DNA of 64,000 nucleotides from Burkholderiales bacterium (GTDB lineage Bacteria > Pseudomonadota > Gammaproteobacteria > Burkholderiales > Eutrophovitaceae): the NCBI GenBank assembly GCA_028379895.1, contig JAOEKQ010000005.1:1-64000 (forward strand), read 5' to 3'. Position 1 is the stretch's first letter. Every line of letters begins with the position of its first letter. The translations under genes were made by a program, and so were the position numbers. The notes beneath the pieces were generated by a model. That model was not told the DNA's origin. It saw nothing but the letters and a program-made list of their open reading frames with translations, and made no database searches. Positions 55,747 through 63,809 of the stretch are shown here, one piece after another.

Positions 55747-57606
55747 ATGGGAAAAATTCAAACATCCAGTGACGATCAATCACGAATCAGTAACGAAAAA
55801 AGTCCAGAAACAGATTTAGATCTAATTCTTACAAGGCGCGGTTTTCTCAAAAGCACTGCGAGTCTTGGAGCATCTGCTTTCGTTAGTGCAACCAGTTTGA
55901 ATATAAATTCTGCACTGGCTGAGGATCAACGAAGACCAATATTTAAACCAGTATCCGCAAGCACTGCTGACCGGGTCCTAATACCCGAAGGGTACGAATA
56001 TAGCATCTTGGCTCGCTGGGGTGATCCAATTTACTCTAATACACCTGAATTCGACTCCGAATCAAGGGGCTCCGCTTCTAGTCAAGCCACGTCCGTGGGT
56101 GACAATAACGATGGAATGGATACATTTTCTGTCGGCAGCAGAACCATTCTCGTTTTTAATAACGAGTTTACTAACTTAGATATTTTATTTGGTAACCGGA
56201 CTAACCAGTTACCCGAAACAGATGACGACGTGGATAAGGGGAAATTTGCCCACGGTTTAACAATTGTTGAAATAAAAGAAACTACCCGAGGTTGGGAAAT
56301 CGTAAAAGATAGTCAGTTTAACAAACGAATTACTCCAAACACAGAAATCTCTGTAGTTGGGCCAGCGGCTGGAAGCGAGCTGCTCAAAACAAAAAATGAT
56401 CCATTAGGAATGAAAATTTTGGGGACATTCAATAATTGTGGAAATGGGAAAACACCGTGGGGTACATACCTAGCGTGCGAAGAAAATATCAATGGATATT
56501 TTTCGTCTAGCTTGGGGGAGAAGTTTACTCAAAACTTTTACGAACAAAGATATGGCATTGCTAAGAACGGGAAAGACTGGGGATACAATTGGGCTCAGAC
56601 CGACGCTCGTTTTGACGTGTCTACGGAGCCGAACGAACCGAACAGGCATGGTTGGATCGTTGAAATTGATCCGATGGGGCAAAAAGAACCTAAAAAATTA
56701 ACAGCTCTGGGTCGGTTCAAGCATGAGAACGCAGAGTTAGTGACTACCCCCTCTGGACAAGTTGTTGTGTACATGGGAGATGACGAGCGGGGTGAGTTTC
56801 TGTACAAATTCGTAAGTCATAACAGATACCGGACTCAAGGAACCAATACGAACCTTCTGCATGAGGGTCAACTTTACGCAGCAAAGTTTTATGACGACGG
56901 ATCAGGAGAGTGGATTTCGTTATCGAACGCTAATATGTCGAGGGATGAAACGCTAGTTTATGCAAGAATTGCAGCATCGCAAGTTGGGGCGACAACAATG
57001 GACCGGCCTGAGTGGGTCGCTGTAAACCCCAATAAACCAGAGGCCTACGTTTCACTTACTAACAACAAATACCGTGGAGAAAAGTCATCTCAGCCAATCA
57101 ACATGGCTAACCCTCGAAAACATAATAAATATGGTCATATTCTACGATGGACACCGGAAAACGGAGACCACGCCGCAAAACACTTTAACTGGGATATTTT
57201 TGTGCTTGCAGGTAATCCATATGAACATTCAGATCTGGATGGTGGATCTTGGAATATAAACGTAAACAACATGTTTAACAGTCCGGATGGACTGAGATTT
57301 GATTCTGAAGGCAACCTATGGATTCAAACGGACGGTGACTACTCAAACGAAGATGAATTCGTTGGCATGGGAAATAATCAAATGCTTATGGGAGATCCCA
57401 AGACTGCAAATATCTATCGTTTTCTTGTCGGACCAAAAGAGTGTGAGATCTCCGGTCTCACTTGGAGCCCAGATAAAAAAACGATGTTTGTTGGTATTCA
57501 ACACCCCGGACAAAAAGGTGGGAGTAACTGGCCCGACGGAGGAAATAACATACCGCGATCTGCGATTATTGCGATTAAACGGAAAGACGGTAGAGCTATC
57601 GGCTAG
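55747..57606 (+). CDS. PhoX-like (DUF839) Tat-exported protein
   Basis: 619 residues. A twin-arginine signal (TRRGFLKSTASLG) is near residue 30. The DUF839/PhoX beta-propeller region includes GNCGNGKTPWGTYLACEEN-like NNCGNGKTPWGTYLACEEN near 231, WVAVNPNKPEAYVSLTNN near 420 and PDGLRFDSEGNLWIQTDG near 515. PhoX proteins are calcium/iron phosphatases; whether this one is active cannot be told. It is probably periplasmic. Confidence 0.88.
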   Translation: MGKIQTSSDDQSRISNEKSPETDLDLILTRRGFLKSTASLGASAFVSATSLNINSALAEDQRRPIFKPVSASTADRVLIPEGYEYSILARWGDPIYSNTPEFDSESRGSASSQATSVGDNNDGMDTFSVGSRTILVFNNEFTNLDILFGNRTNQLPETDDDVDKGKFAHGLTIVEIKETTRGWEIVKDSQFNKRITPNTEISVVGPAAGSELLKTKNDPLGMKILGTFNNCGNGKTPWGTYLACEENINGYFSSSLGEKFTQNFYEQRYGIAKNGKDWGYNWAQTDARFDVSTEPNEPNRHGWIVEIDPMGQKEPKKLTALGRFKHENAELVTTPSGQVVVYMGDDERGEFLYKFVSHNRYRTQGTNTNLLHEGQLYAAKFYDDGSGEWISLSNANMSRDETLVYARIAASQVGATTMDRPEWVAVNPNKPEAYVSLTNNKYRGEKSSQPINMANPRKHNKYGHILRWTPENGDHAAKHFNWDIFVLAGNPYEHSDLDGGSWNINVNNMFNSPDGLRFDSEGNLWIQTDGDYSNEDEFVGMGNNQMLMGDPKTANIYRFLVGPKECEISGLTWSPDKKTMFVGIQHPGQKGGSNWPDGGNNIPRSAIIAIKRKDGRAIG

Positions 57607-57863
57607 TATTTTGATGTCAATTTACCAGAGCTCCTTGTTCATAAAATAACCCGAAAACTACATCGCTTAATAGAGCCAGGGGCGTAGCCAAAACGTAATA
57701 GAAATAAGAATGATTATCGTTATAACACGTCTCAAAACGACGTGGCATAATGCGCTCCATTAGAGCAAAGATGGTTAAATTATCGATCTTTTTTTAGCGA
57801 AACATAAAGCTTATTTATTTAACGAACGAATCATTCAATCAATTTTAAAACAAGGAATTTCCT
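57607..57863. other. Upstream region of the bacterioferritin genes
   Basis: About 260 bases holding a Fur-box-like site (57709-57723) and the bfr promoter. No other element is recognised. Confidence 0.45.
57709..57723. promoter_or_regulatory. Fur-box-like site upstream of bacterioferritin genes
   Basis: AATGATTATCGTTAT differs from the core AATGATAATCATTAT of the Fur box at two of 15 positions. It lies about 140 bases before the first bacterioferritin gene, a plausible place for iron control. The match is good but single, so it is a candidate only. Confidence 0.5.
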
Positions 57864-58355
57864 ATGAAAGGCAACACGGAAGTCGTCAATAGATTAAATC
57901 AACTTCTCGCTGGAGAGTTGATGGCAACGGACCAATACCTACTGCACGGTGAAATGTATGCTGATATGGGTCTAGAAAAACTCGCTGAGCATGCGTTACA
58001 TGAATCAGAGCACGAACGACAACACGCGAGGGACATAGTACAGCGTATACTTTTCTTGGAAGGCAATCCCGACCTGGCCACACGGCATGAAATGACAACA
58101 GGCTCTAACGTCAAAGAGATGTTGACGAGTGACCTTGCGATTGAGTATCGCGTCGTTGGGGACTTAAAAGCAGCCGTGGTCCTTTGCGAGGAGAAGCAAG
58201 ATTTCGTTACGCGTGATTTGCTTGTTCAACAAATTGAGGACACGGAGATGGATCACGCCTACTTCTTAGAAAAACAATTGAAACTCATCGGACTGATAGG
58301 ACTTGAGAACTATTTACAGAGCCAAATGAATGGAAGCGAAGGAGAAACGGCGTGA
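57864..58355 (+). CDS. Bacterioferritin, ferroxidase-type subunit
   Basis: 163 residues. The diiron ligands are intact: Glu18, Glu51, His54, Glu94 and, one position shifted, Glu128 and His131. The usual heme-ligand methionine at position 52 is arginine here. It therefore looks like the iron-oxidising subunit of a two-gene bacterioferritin. Its stop overlaps the start of the next gene (GTGA), which ensures paired synthesis. Confidence 0.9.
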   Translation: MKGNTEVVNRLNQLLAGELMATDQYLLHGEMYADMGLEKLAEHALHESEHERQHARDIVQRILFLEGNPDLATRHEMTTGSNVKEMLTSDLAIEYRVVGDLKAAVVLCEEKQDFVTRDLLVQQIEDTEMDHAYFLEKQLKLIGLIGLENYLQSQMNGSEGETA

Positions 58356-58828
58356 AAGGTTCAAAAACGATCATTCAACATTTGAACGTAATTCTGAAAA
58401 ATGAATTAACTGCGATCAATCAGTATTTTCTTCATGCAAGAATGTTTAAAAATTGGGGGCTCGAGCGATTAAACGAGGCCGAGTACAAGAACTCGATACG
58501 CGTCATGAAGGAAGCGGACAAATTGATAGAGCGAATTTTGTTTTTGGAAGGACTGCCAAATCTGCAGGCACTGGGATCCCTTTCCATAGGAGAAAATGTT
58601 GAAGAATGCTTGAAGGCTGACCTACAATTTGAATCAGCAGTACAACATAGCGGTCTCATTGCCGGCATCAGTGAGGCTGAAACCCAACAAGACTTTGTCA
58701 CAAGGGATCTACTAGAATCGTTACTAGCTCACTCAGAGGCCTCTATTGACGAATACGAGACGCAGCTATCTCTGATTAAAGATATGGGTATCGCAAACTA
58801 TATCCAATCGCAAATTGAAGAGGATTAA
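58352..58828 (+). CDS. Bacterioferritin, heme-binding-type subunit
   Basis: 158 residues starting at a GTG. Heme ligand Met52 is present (SIRVMKEA), but the ferroxidase ligands are not: position 51 is Val, 54 is Glu, and the Glu127/His130 pair is replaced by serines. Glu18 and Glu94 remain. It should bind heme but not oxidise iron, complementing the upstream subunit. Confidence 0.9.
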   Translation: MKGSKTIIQHLNVILKNELTAINQYFLHARMFKNWGLERLNEAEYKNSIRVMKEADKLIERILFLEGLPNLQALGSLSIGENVEECLKADLQFESAVQHSGLIAGISEAETQQDFVTRDLLESLLAHSEASIDEYETQLSLIKDMGIANYIQSQIEED

Positions 58829-58874
58829 CTATTCCTTTAAAAAATCTTTGTCTGTCATGACGGAGTTTGACGCC

Positions 58875-58910
58875 AACCAAGTAGTGGTAATGCTATGCCA
58901 CTACTCGGTT
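58875..58910 (+). terminator. Terminator of the bacterioferritin operon
   Basis: A 13-bp hairpin with one mismatch (AACCAAGTAGTGG and CCACTACTCGGTT) followed by GTTGTTAATTT. It lies between converging genes and may serve both. Confidence 0.8.
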
Positions 58911-58926
58911 GTTAATTTGAGACGGT

Positions 58927-59370
58927 TTATTTAGTGCATTCGCCTTCCCATTCACCTAAAGTCACATTGCCGTTTGCAAACATAGGTGCCCACGTCCCAG
59001 ATCCCCCTAAAGTCTCGCCCAAAATTGTACCCCAGGTACCACGCGAATCACCTCGCTCCATACCACCAGCATCAATAGCAATGTTTCCTCCCGCATCCTT
59101 ACGAGCACATGCGTAACTCAGCTTTGAGGTCCCATCCGGGAAAGTAACGATGTAGCCGCCACAATGTCCTGCCGCATTGAAAGGTGAGTTGGCGCTAGAG
59201 ATCGTGCCGGCGGCTCTCCAAACCGTGAATGATACCCCGCCACCAAGGTCCACAGTTTCGCCTATGTCGCCGATGTTGCTCCAATTACCGTCGCACTTAG
59301 CAGCGAAGATGTTTGAGGAAAACAAAATAAGTCCTGTCGTGACTAAAGATAACCAAACTGATCGTTTCAT
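58927..59370 (-). CDS. Predicted exported Gly-rich protein
   Basis: 147 residues with a signal peptide (VWLSLVTTGLILFSSNIFAA). The mature part is glycine-rich and beta-like, with four cysteines (CDGNW, HCGGY, YACAR, EGEC). The ending LGGSGTWAPMFANGNVTLG is loosely similar to the GGTGK motif of the exported proteins at 28537 and 63810. Function unknown. Confidence 0.65.
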   Translation of the reverse strand: MKRSVWLSLVTTGLILFSSNIFAAKCDGNWSNIGDIGETVDLGGGVSFTVWRAAGTISSANSPFNAAGHCGGYIVTFPDGTSKLSYACARKDAGGNIAIDAGGMERGDSRGTWGTILGETLGGSGTWAPMFANGNVTLGEWEGECTK

Positions 59371-59709
59371 AATGCTCTCCTAAAAAATTAATTTAATTAA
59401 ATAAATCTAGCGTTACTAAAGCCCCCCGAAACAACGAAATTGTCACGAGGTCGCAAAGACTTTACCCTAAACCCTATAAATAAAACAAGTAGTTTTATAA
59501 GGCAATTCAACGAGTACGTTTGGAGATATAGTTTTGCGGCGCAACAAATCTTATCTATTAAGCTCACCGAAGAGCCGATAATATTGTATTATTTTATCAA
59601 CCATAATCTATGCGTTTAAAATCACTCTTAAGACAAAAAGAATTTCCACTCTTAAGACCGAAAGCATAACCTCGATTTTTTAAAACGTAACAAATTAATA
59701 AGGACTCAC
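59371..59709. other. Intergenic region with a 12-bp direct repeat
   Basis: About 340 bases. CACTCTTAAGAC occurs at 59623-59634 and again at 59647-59658, 24 bases apart, each containing the palindrome CTTAAG. Such spacing suits a regulator binding on one face of the helix upstream of the aldolase gene. No RNA gene is seen. Confidence 0.45.
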
Positions 59710-60525
59710 ATGTATTCCGAATTTATAGAAGAAGATTCCGTCTACAAGCCTACGCAAACTGATTTAACCTTTCCGCAAGCAAAGCGTTTTTCGAACTTTG
59801 ATGATTTACGTAATGAGCTTAAAAGAAAATTAGTTGTCGCTTGCAGAGCGTTCTCATATTTCAAATTTGACTACGGCTTCGCTGGTCACTTAACTGTGCG
59901 AGATCCAGAATTTAAAGACTTATACTGGACAAACCCGATGGCGGTTCATTTTAAGCACGTCAAGGTCTCTAACTTAATCCTTGTAGATCATGATGGGAAA
60001 GTCGTAGAAGGAGATTACTCAGTCAATCGAGCAGGTTTTGTTCTGCATGCAGCCGTCCACAAGGAACACCCTGAAATTGTCGCAATGTGTCACGCTCACA
60101 CGTTATATGGTGCAGCATTTGCATCTTTCGGCAAAAAACTCGATCCCATTTCTCAAGATGCCTGCGCATTTTACGAAGACCATAATGTCATAACCGAGGA
60201 GGCGGGAGCTGTCGCAGTTAGTGAGGATGCTGGGATGAACGTTGCGAAATCCTTTAAAGACGTAAAAGCAGTGATTCACCAAAATCACGGCCTACTTACG
60301 ATGAGCAAGCACAGCATCGACTCTGCTGCGTTTTGGTTTAGCGCGCTTGAGCGCTGCTGCCAACAAGAATTACTGGTTATGTCAACCGGTCAAACTCCGA
60401 ATCTCGTACCTCATGAGAGAGCCGTATACAGCAGGGAGAATGTGGGTAGCGACTACATCGGATGGCTTCATTTCCAGCCGATACATGACCATTTATTGGC
60501 GACCGAGAAAGATATGTTTGACTAA
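59710..60525 (+). CDS. Class II aldolase/adducin-family protein
   Basis: 271 residues. Family features are YGFAGHLTVRDPEF, metal-site HAHTLYGAAFASFG near residue 135 and HQNHGLLTMSKHS near 195. This subgroup (YgbL/adducin-like with an N-terminal extension) is common but mostly uncharacterised. AAGGACTCAC precedes the ATG. Confidence 0.86.
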   Translation: MYSEFIEEDSVYKPTQTDLTFPQAKRFSNFDDLRNELKRKLVVACRAFSYFKFDYGFAGHLTVRDPEFKDLYWTNPMAVHFKHVKVSNLILVDHDGKVVEGDYSVNRAGFVLHAAVHKEHPEIVAMCHAHTLYGAAFASFGKKLDPISQDACAFYEDHNVITEEAGAVAVSEDAGMNVAKSFKDVKAVIHQNHGLLTMSKHSIDSAAFWFSALERCCQQELLVMSTGQTPNLVPHERAVYSRENVGSDYIGWLHFQPIHDHLLATEKDMFD

Positions 60526-60538
60526 GGTCATAAATTGG

Positions 60539-60964
60539 GTGACAAAATTGGCGGTACGTATCGGGCCTTATTGTTGTGCGATTTTTGCGCTAATGCCATG
60601 TCATAGTGTTGCTGATTGGCAGCAACTTGACCAAACAGAAAACATGGTGCTGTACCTCGACGTGGACGACATCACCAAGATTAGTAAAAATAAAAGAGGA
60701 GTAAAAAATCTCGTAGACTTTTTTATTCCTCAGGTCGCTGAACCCAATGGAAAACTAATCACTTTTCAGTCTTTCATACGTGAGATCGAGGTGGACTGTG
60801 AGACCTATAAACAAAAAACGTTAAGAATCATATTTTTCGAAAGAACTCAGGCCTTAGGTGCAGAGGTCTATCGGTCGGAAATTAATTCAGAATGGCGAGA
60901 CAACCCACCCACTTCAGGAAGTGGAATCTTGACCGACTTAGCTTGCATGCCGCGGAGCATTTAA
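60539..60964 (+). CDS. Exported surface-adhesin-E-like small protein
   Basis: About 141 residues from a GTG at 60539, just behind the aldolase gene. AAGG lies 12 bases upstream; a longer frame would overlap that gene by 179 bp and is unlikely. The N-terminal segment (LAVRIGPYCCAIFALMPCHSVA) is a signal peptide. The rest (WQQLDQTENMVLYLDVDDI, FFIPQVAEPNGKLITFQSF) resembles the adhesin-E-type domain of small envelope proteins. Function uncertain. Confidence 0.6.
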   Translation: MTKLAVRIGPYCCAIFALMPCHSVADWQQLDQTENMVLYLDVDDITKISKNKRGVKNLVDFFIPQVAEPNGKLITFQSFIREIEVDCETYKQKTLRIIFFERTQALGAEVYRSEINSEWRDNPPTSGSGILTDLACMPRSI

Positions 60965-60994
60965 AGTTAAGGGTCGCTTATTATAGTGTGTCGT

Positions 60995-61936
60995 TCATAA
61001 ATCCAGCGTTACCGATACCTTTGCACGAGAGACGCAAATCATCATACGATCCTGTTTAGCATCAAGATCCAAAACTGAGTCTTGATGAATAACTTCTCCT
61101 GCCGTGTAGCGACACTCGCACGTACCGCATATGCCCTGTCTGCACGAAGACGGAACGACATATCCAGCCATTCTTAATACATCTAGTATTGATCGATTTT
61201 CAGAAACTCGTAATGTCTCTCCAGAGCTAGCAATAATGATATCGAAAGGCTCAGGTTTCGCTTGGACGTCCGCATTAGCATTAAACAACTCAAAGTGTAA
61301 CTGATCAGGGTTCCAATCAGCTGTGAGTTTCCGGACCTCCAGCATCAATCGTTCAGGTCCGCAGCAATATATATGAAGGTCTGACGATGCCTTTTCAATA
61401 ATTGTAGACACATCAAGTCGTTTAGCATCCGGATCCTCTGAAATGTATGTGTTCAGAGAATCACCACAAAATTCTAATAACTCCCGCTCAATAGCAGGGC
61501 GTGAATGCTGTGAGCAAAAATGGAAAGACTCCAAACACTGTATTTCAGATAGAGCTCTCCCCATTGAAATCAACGGGGTGACTCCAATTCCCCCAGCGAT
61601 TAAAATAGCCTTTCCCGGCGAGAGCTCAAAATTATTACGTGGGGTCGAAACCCTTATCTCATCCCCTTCAAAATAACTTTCATGAATCCAATCTGATCCC
61701 CCGCGCCCACTTTCCTCTCTTTGAACAATAATGGCATACAGTGATAAGTCGTTAGGATCACTAGTCAAAGAGTATTGCCTTACCTTTCCATTGCTCAGTC
61801 GAATGTCAACATGTGCGCCTGGCGACCAAGAAGGTAATGTGGGTCTCGCTGAATGTCGAAGCCAAAGGCGAATTAAATCACCGTCAAGCTGCTCTCTTTT
61901 TTCGATGACTAACTTCATGACTACGCGCACAGCCAT
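60995..61936 (-). CDS. PDR/VanB-type ferredoxin reductase (FMN/FAD, NAD, 2Fe-2S)
   Basis: 313 residues: flavin domain (VRQYSLTSDP), NAD(P)H domain (AILIAGGIGVTPLISMGRAL) and a C-terminal plant-type 2Fe-2S domain with CRQGICGTCEC near residue 265 and a last ligand in MICVS. Such single-chain reductases feed Rieske or other oxygenases. The start at 61936 has GAGG 8 bases upstream. It lies 10 bp behind the MOSC gene. Confidence 0.9.
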   Translation of the reverse strand: MAVRVVMKLVIEKREQLDGDLIRLWLRHSARPTLPSWSPGAHVDIRLSNGKVRQYSLTSDPNDLSLYAIIVQREESGRGGSDWIHESYFEGDEIRVSTPRNNFELSPGKAILIAGGIGVTPLISMGRALSEIQCLESFHFCSQHSRPAIERELLEFCGDSLNTYISEDPDAKRLDVSTIIEKASSDLHIYCCGPERLMLEVRKLTADWNPDQLHFELFNANADVQAKPEPFDIIIASSGETLRVSENRSILDVLRMAGYVVPSSCRQGICGTCECRYTAGEVIHQDSVLDLDAKQDRMMICVSRAKVSVTLDL

Positions 61937-61946
61937 TAATTCAACC

Positions 61947-62456
61947 TCAACGGTGAGGTTTATTCGACGGTTGGTTTAAGGGAACAATCTCATCACCCGG
62001 CCGGATCACGCCTCCTTGTTCGATCCAGCAATTGAGCCCAGAGCGATTATATAACGGAAGAAATACCGGCCTATCAAGGAGGTTCTCCAAATATTTACAC
62101 GGAAAATTTAATCGGCCACCAGACAAAATGACTTCCCCAATTTTAAACCGGTAACCCACAAGATGATTTAGCGGAACGCCCTGTACCGTTAGATTTCGCC
62201 TATGCTCAAATGAACTTATGGTGATCCCAGCACCTTGCATCGGCGGATCATCGCGCGCTATTGCGTCTAACGCCTCACTTTCGATGAGCGTTACCTCTCT
62301 ACAGTCTGGCTTGGGCGAATAGGTACCAAGACCTAAATAATACCGATCTCCAACAATACCCTTACCCGCAACAAGATTAGCCTCTGCCAGCTCTTCCATC
62401 TCATAAGTAGCCTCAGGCGCAATATGGATATGTAATAACTTACCATTCCAGCTCAT
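61947..62456 (-). CDS. MOSC-domain protein
   Basis: 169 residues with a MOSC fold: KGIVGDRYYLGLGTYSPKPD, TLIESEALDAIARDD and LNFPCKYLENLLDRP, which holds the conserved cysteine. MOSC proteins bind molybdenum cofactor and reduce N-hydroxylated or sulfur substrates. No oxygenase lies nearby, so the adjacent reductase is likely the electron donor. Confidence 0.88.
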   Translation of the reverse strand: MSWNGKLLHIHIAPEATYEMEELAEANLVAGKGIVGDRYYLGLGTYSPKPDCREVTLIESEALDAIARDDPPMQGAGITISSFEHRRNLTVQGVPLNHLVGYRFKIGEVILSGGRLNFPCKYLENLLDRPVFLPLYNRSGLNCWIEQGGVIRPGDEIVPLNQPSNKPHR

Positions 62457-62638
62457 AACAACTCCATTTCTCTAAACTCAGTCTACGTCGAAATCACATC
62501 ACTGACGAATTCAAATACAGAACAACATTGTGCCAATAAAACACTACGCTATTAATAGACTAAGATATCATTTTTTGATTAGAATGACCGCAGTGACCAA
62601 GCGAAACATACATCAAAAAAAATTTAAGGGGTAAGAAC

Positions 62639-63091
62639 ATGATCAACAAGGTTATTCTAACAGCAGCAGCGCTATTTTTTAGCATCACGACCACGGTTGC
62701 CCAATCATCGGAGTTTGGAACCGAAGACGAAGCAAAAGCTATGATCGAACGTGCTGTAAATTTAGTGAAAAGCGATAAGATAAGAGCCTTAGATGCATTC
62801 ACGGATCTTGAAGGTGGCTTCGGATACAAAGATTTATACGTATTTTGTTTTGATACCAAAGGTATCCTTCTTGCTCACCCAACACAGTTAGGCGCGAATA
62901 ACGCGATGCTTACTGATCAAGACGGAGTCCGTGTTTTCTCGTTAGTCTCAAGTGCGACTAAAGGCGAGATTAAAAAGATTACATACAAACTCGAGCGACC
63001 TACTACCGGGCAACCAGAGATTTATACTAAAACCTCTTTTGTCACTAAAGTTAGAAACATGTATTGCGGTGTAGGGTTTTATGCAGAGTAA
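62639..63091 (+). CDS. Exported Cache-like domain protein
   Basis: 150 residues. A signal peptide (VILTAAALFFSITTTVAQ) is followed by a single Cache-type sensor domain: KAMIERAVNLVKSDKIRALDAFTD, DLYVFCFDTKGILLAHPTQLG and ITYKLERPTTGQPEIYTKTSF. Periplasmic; it may sense or bind a small ligand. No signalling domain is attached, so the partner is unknown. Confidence 0.83.
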   Translation: MINKVILTAAALFFSITTTVAQSSEFGTEDEAKAMIERAVNLVKSDKIRALDAFTDLEGGFGYKDLYVFCFDTKGILLAHPTQLGANNAMLTDQDGVRVFSLVSSATKGEIKKITYKLERPTTGQPEIYTKTSFVTKVRNMYCGVGFYAE

Positions 63092-63120
63092 AAAGTTTTT
63101 CGATTTATGAAAATGTAACT

Positions 63121-63150
63121 AAAAGAGCGCTAAATAATTAGCGCTCTTTT
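63121..63150. terminator. Bidirectional terminator
   Basis: A perfect 13-bp stem (AAAAGAGCGCTAA and TTAGCGCTCTTTT) with a four-base loop, between the Cache and cupin genes. A- and T-runs on both sides fit use in both directions. Confidence 0.9.
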
Positions 63151-63209
63151 AAATTAATTTACATTACAACCTCATCGAAAAAACGAGATATCAAACGATT
63201 CAGTGTGCA

Positions 63210-63689
63210 CTAAACAACACCGTAAACACCACCTCGATTCCAACTTGCAACATATTCGTCAATCGATACAGTACCCAACGATATTGACGAATCTTCTGCA
63301 AAGTATTCGAAAAGGATGCCATCCGGCGCCCACATAGACAGAAAAACCATTCCACCTGATTCACCACCATGCTCAAGGTGAGGTTTCGCGTCTGTGGGGG
63401 CTAAGGCATAGTCTCCCTTTTGACGAAGAATATGCTTAACCGAACCATCATCTTGCAGCTCTTTAAGGTGCTGCTCCCCTTCGAGTACCATCGTCATGGT
63501 TGAGGCCACATGCCGATGTCGGCGGCAATGTCCCTGACCCTCTGCGTATCGAAGTAACATATCTAGTCGACCTGCATCACGATCAAAACCCATTAAGCTA
63601 TATTCAAAATCGATTTTATATTCAACAGACCCAGGATCGGTGATTCTGCGCCACTCCACTTGATCTGCATTAAAACTTGTTTGCTTCAT
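63210..63689 (-). CDS. Cupin-fold protein
   Basis: 159 residues with cupin motif-like GQGHCRRHRHVASTMTMVLEGEQH and PTDAKPHLEHGGESGGM. Several histidines and a glutamate can bind a metal. It resembles ChrR/2,4'-dihydroxyacetophenone-dioxygenase-like cupins. The substrate is unknown. Confidence 0.75.
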   Translation of the reverse strand: MKQTSFNADQVEWRRITDPGSVEYKIDFEYSLMGFDRDAGRLDMLLRYAEGQGHCRRHRHVASTMTMVLEGEQHLKELQDDGSVKHILRQKGDYALAPTDAKPHLEHGGESGGMVFLSMWAPDGILFEYFAEDSSISLGTVSIDEYVASWNRGGVYGVV

Positions 63690-63739
63690 AAGTAATCCTC
63701 AAATACTACCAAAACTTAATTCTACATAATTATATCTAA

Positions 63740-63770
63740 ATTGAAAAAGGCGCCCTAAGGCGCCCTTATT
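63740..63770 (-). terminator. Terminator of the right-edge gene
   Basis: On the minus strand, two GGCGCC half-sites around TTAG form a GC-rich stem followed by TTTTT. Confidence 0.65.
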
Positions 63771-63809
63771 TGAAAGCATGACCAGAATCACCCTTCTAAT
63801 ACTAAATGA

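Noticed and set aside
60347-60538. Longer N-terminus for the adhesin-E-like protein
   Set aside because: It would overlap the end of the aldolase gene; the GTG at 60539 gives a normal signal peptide.
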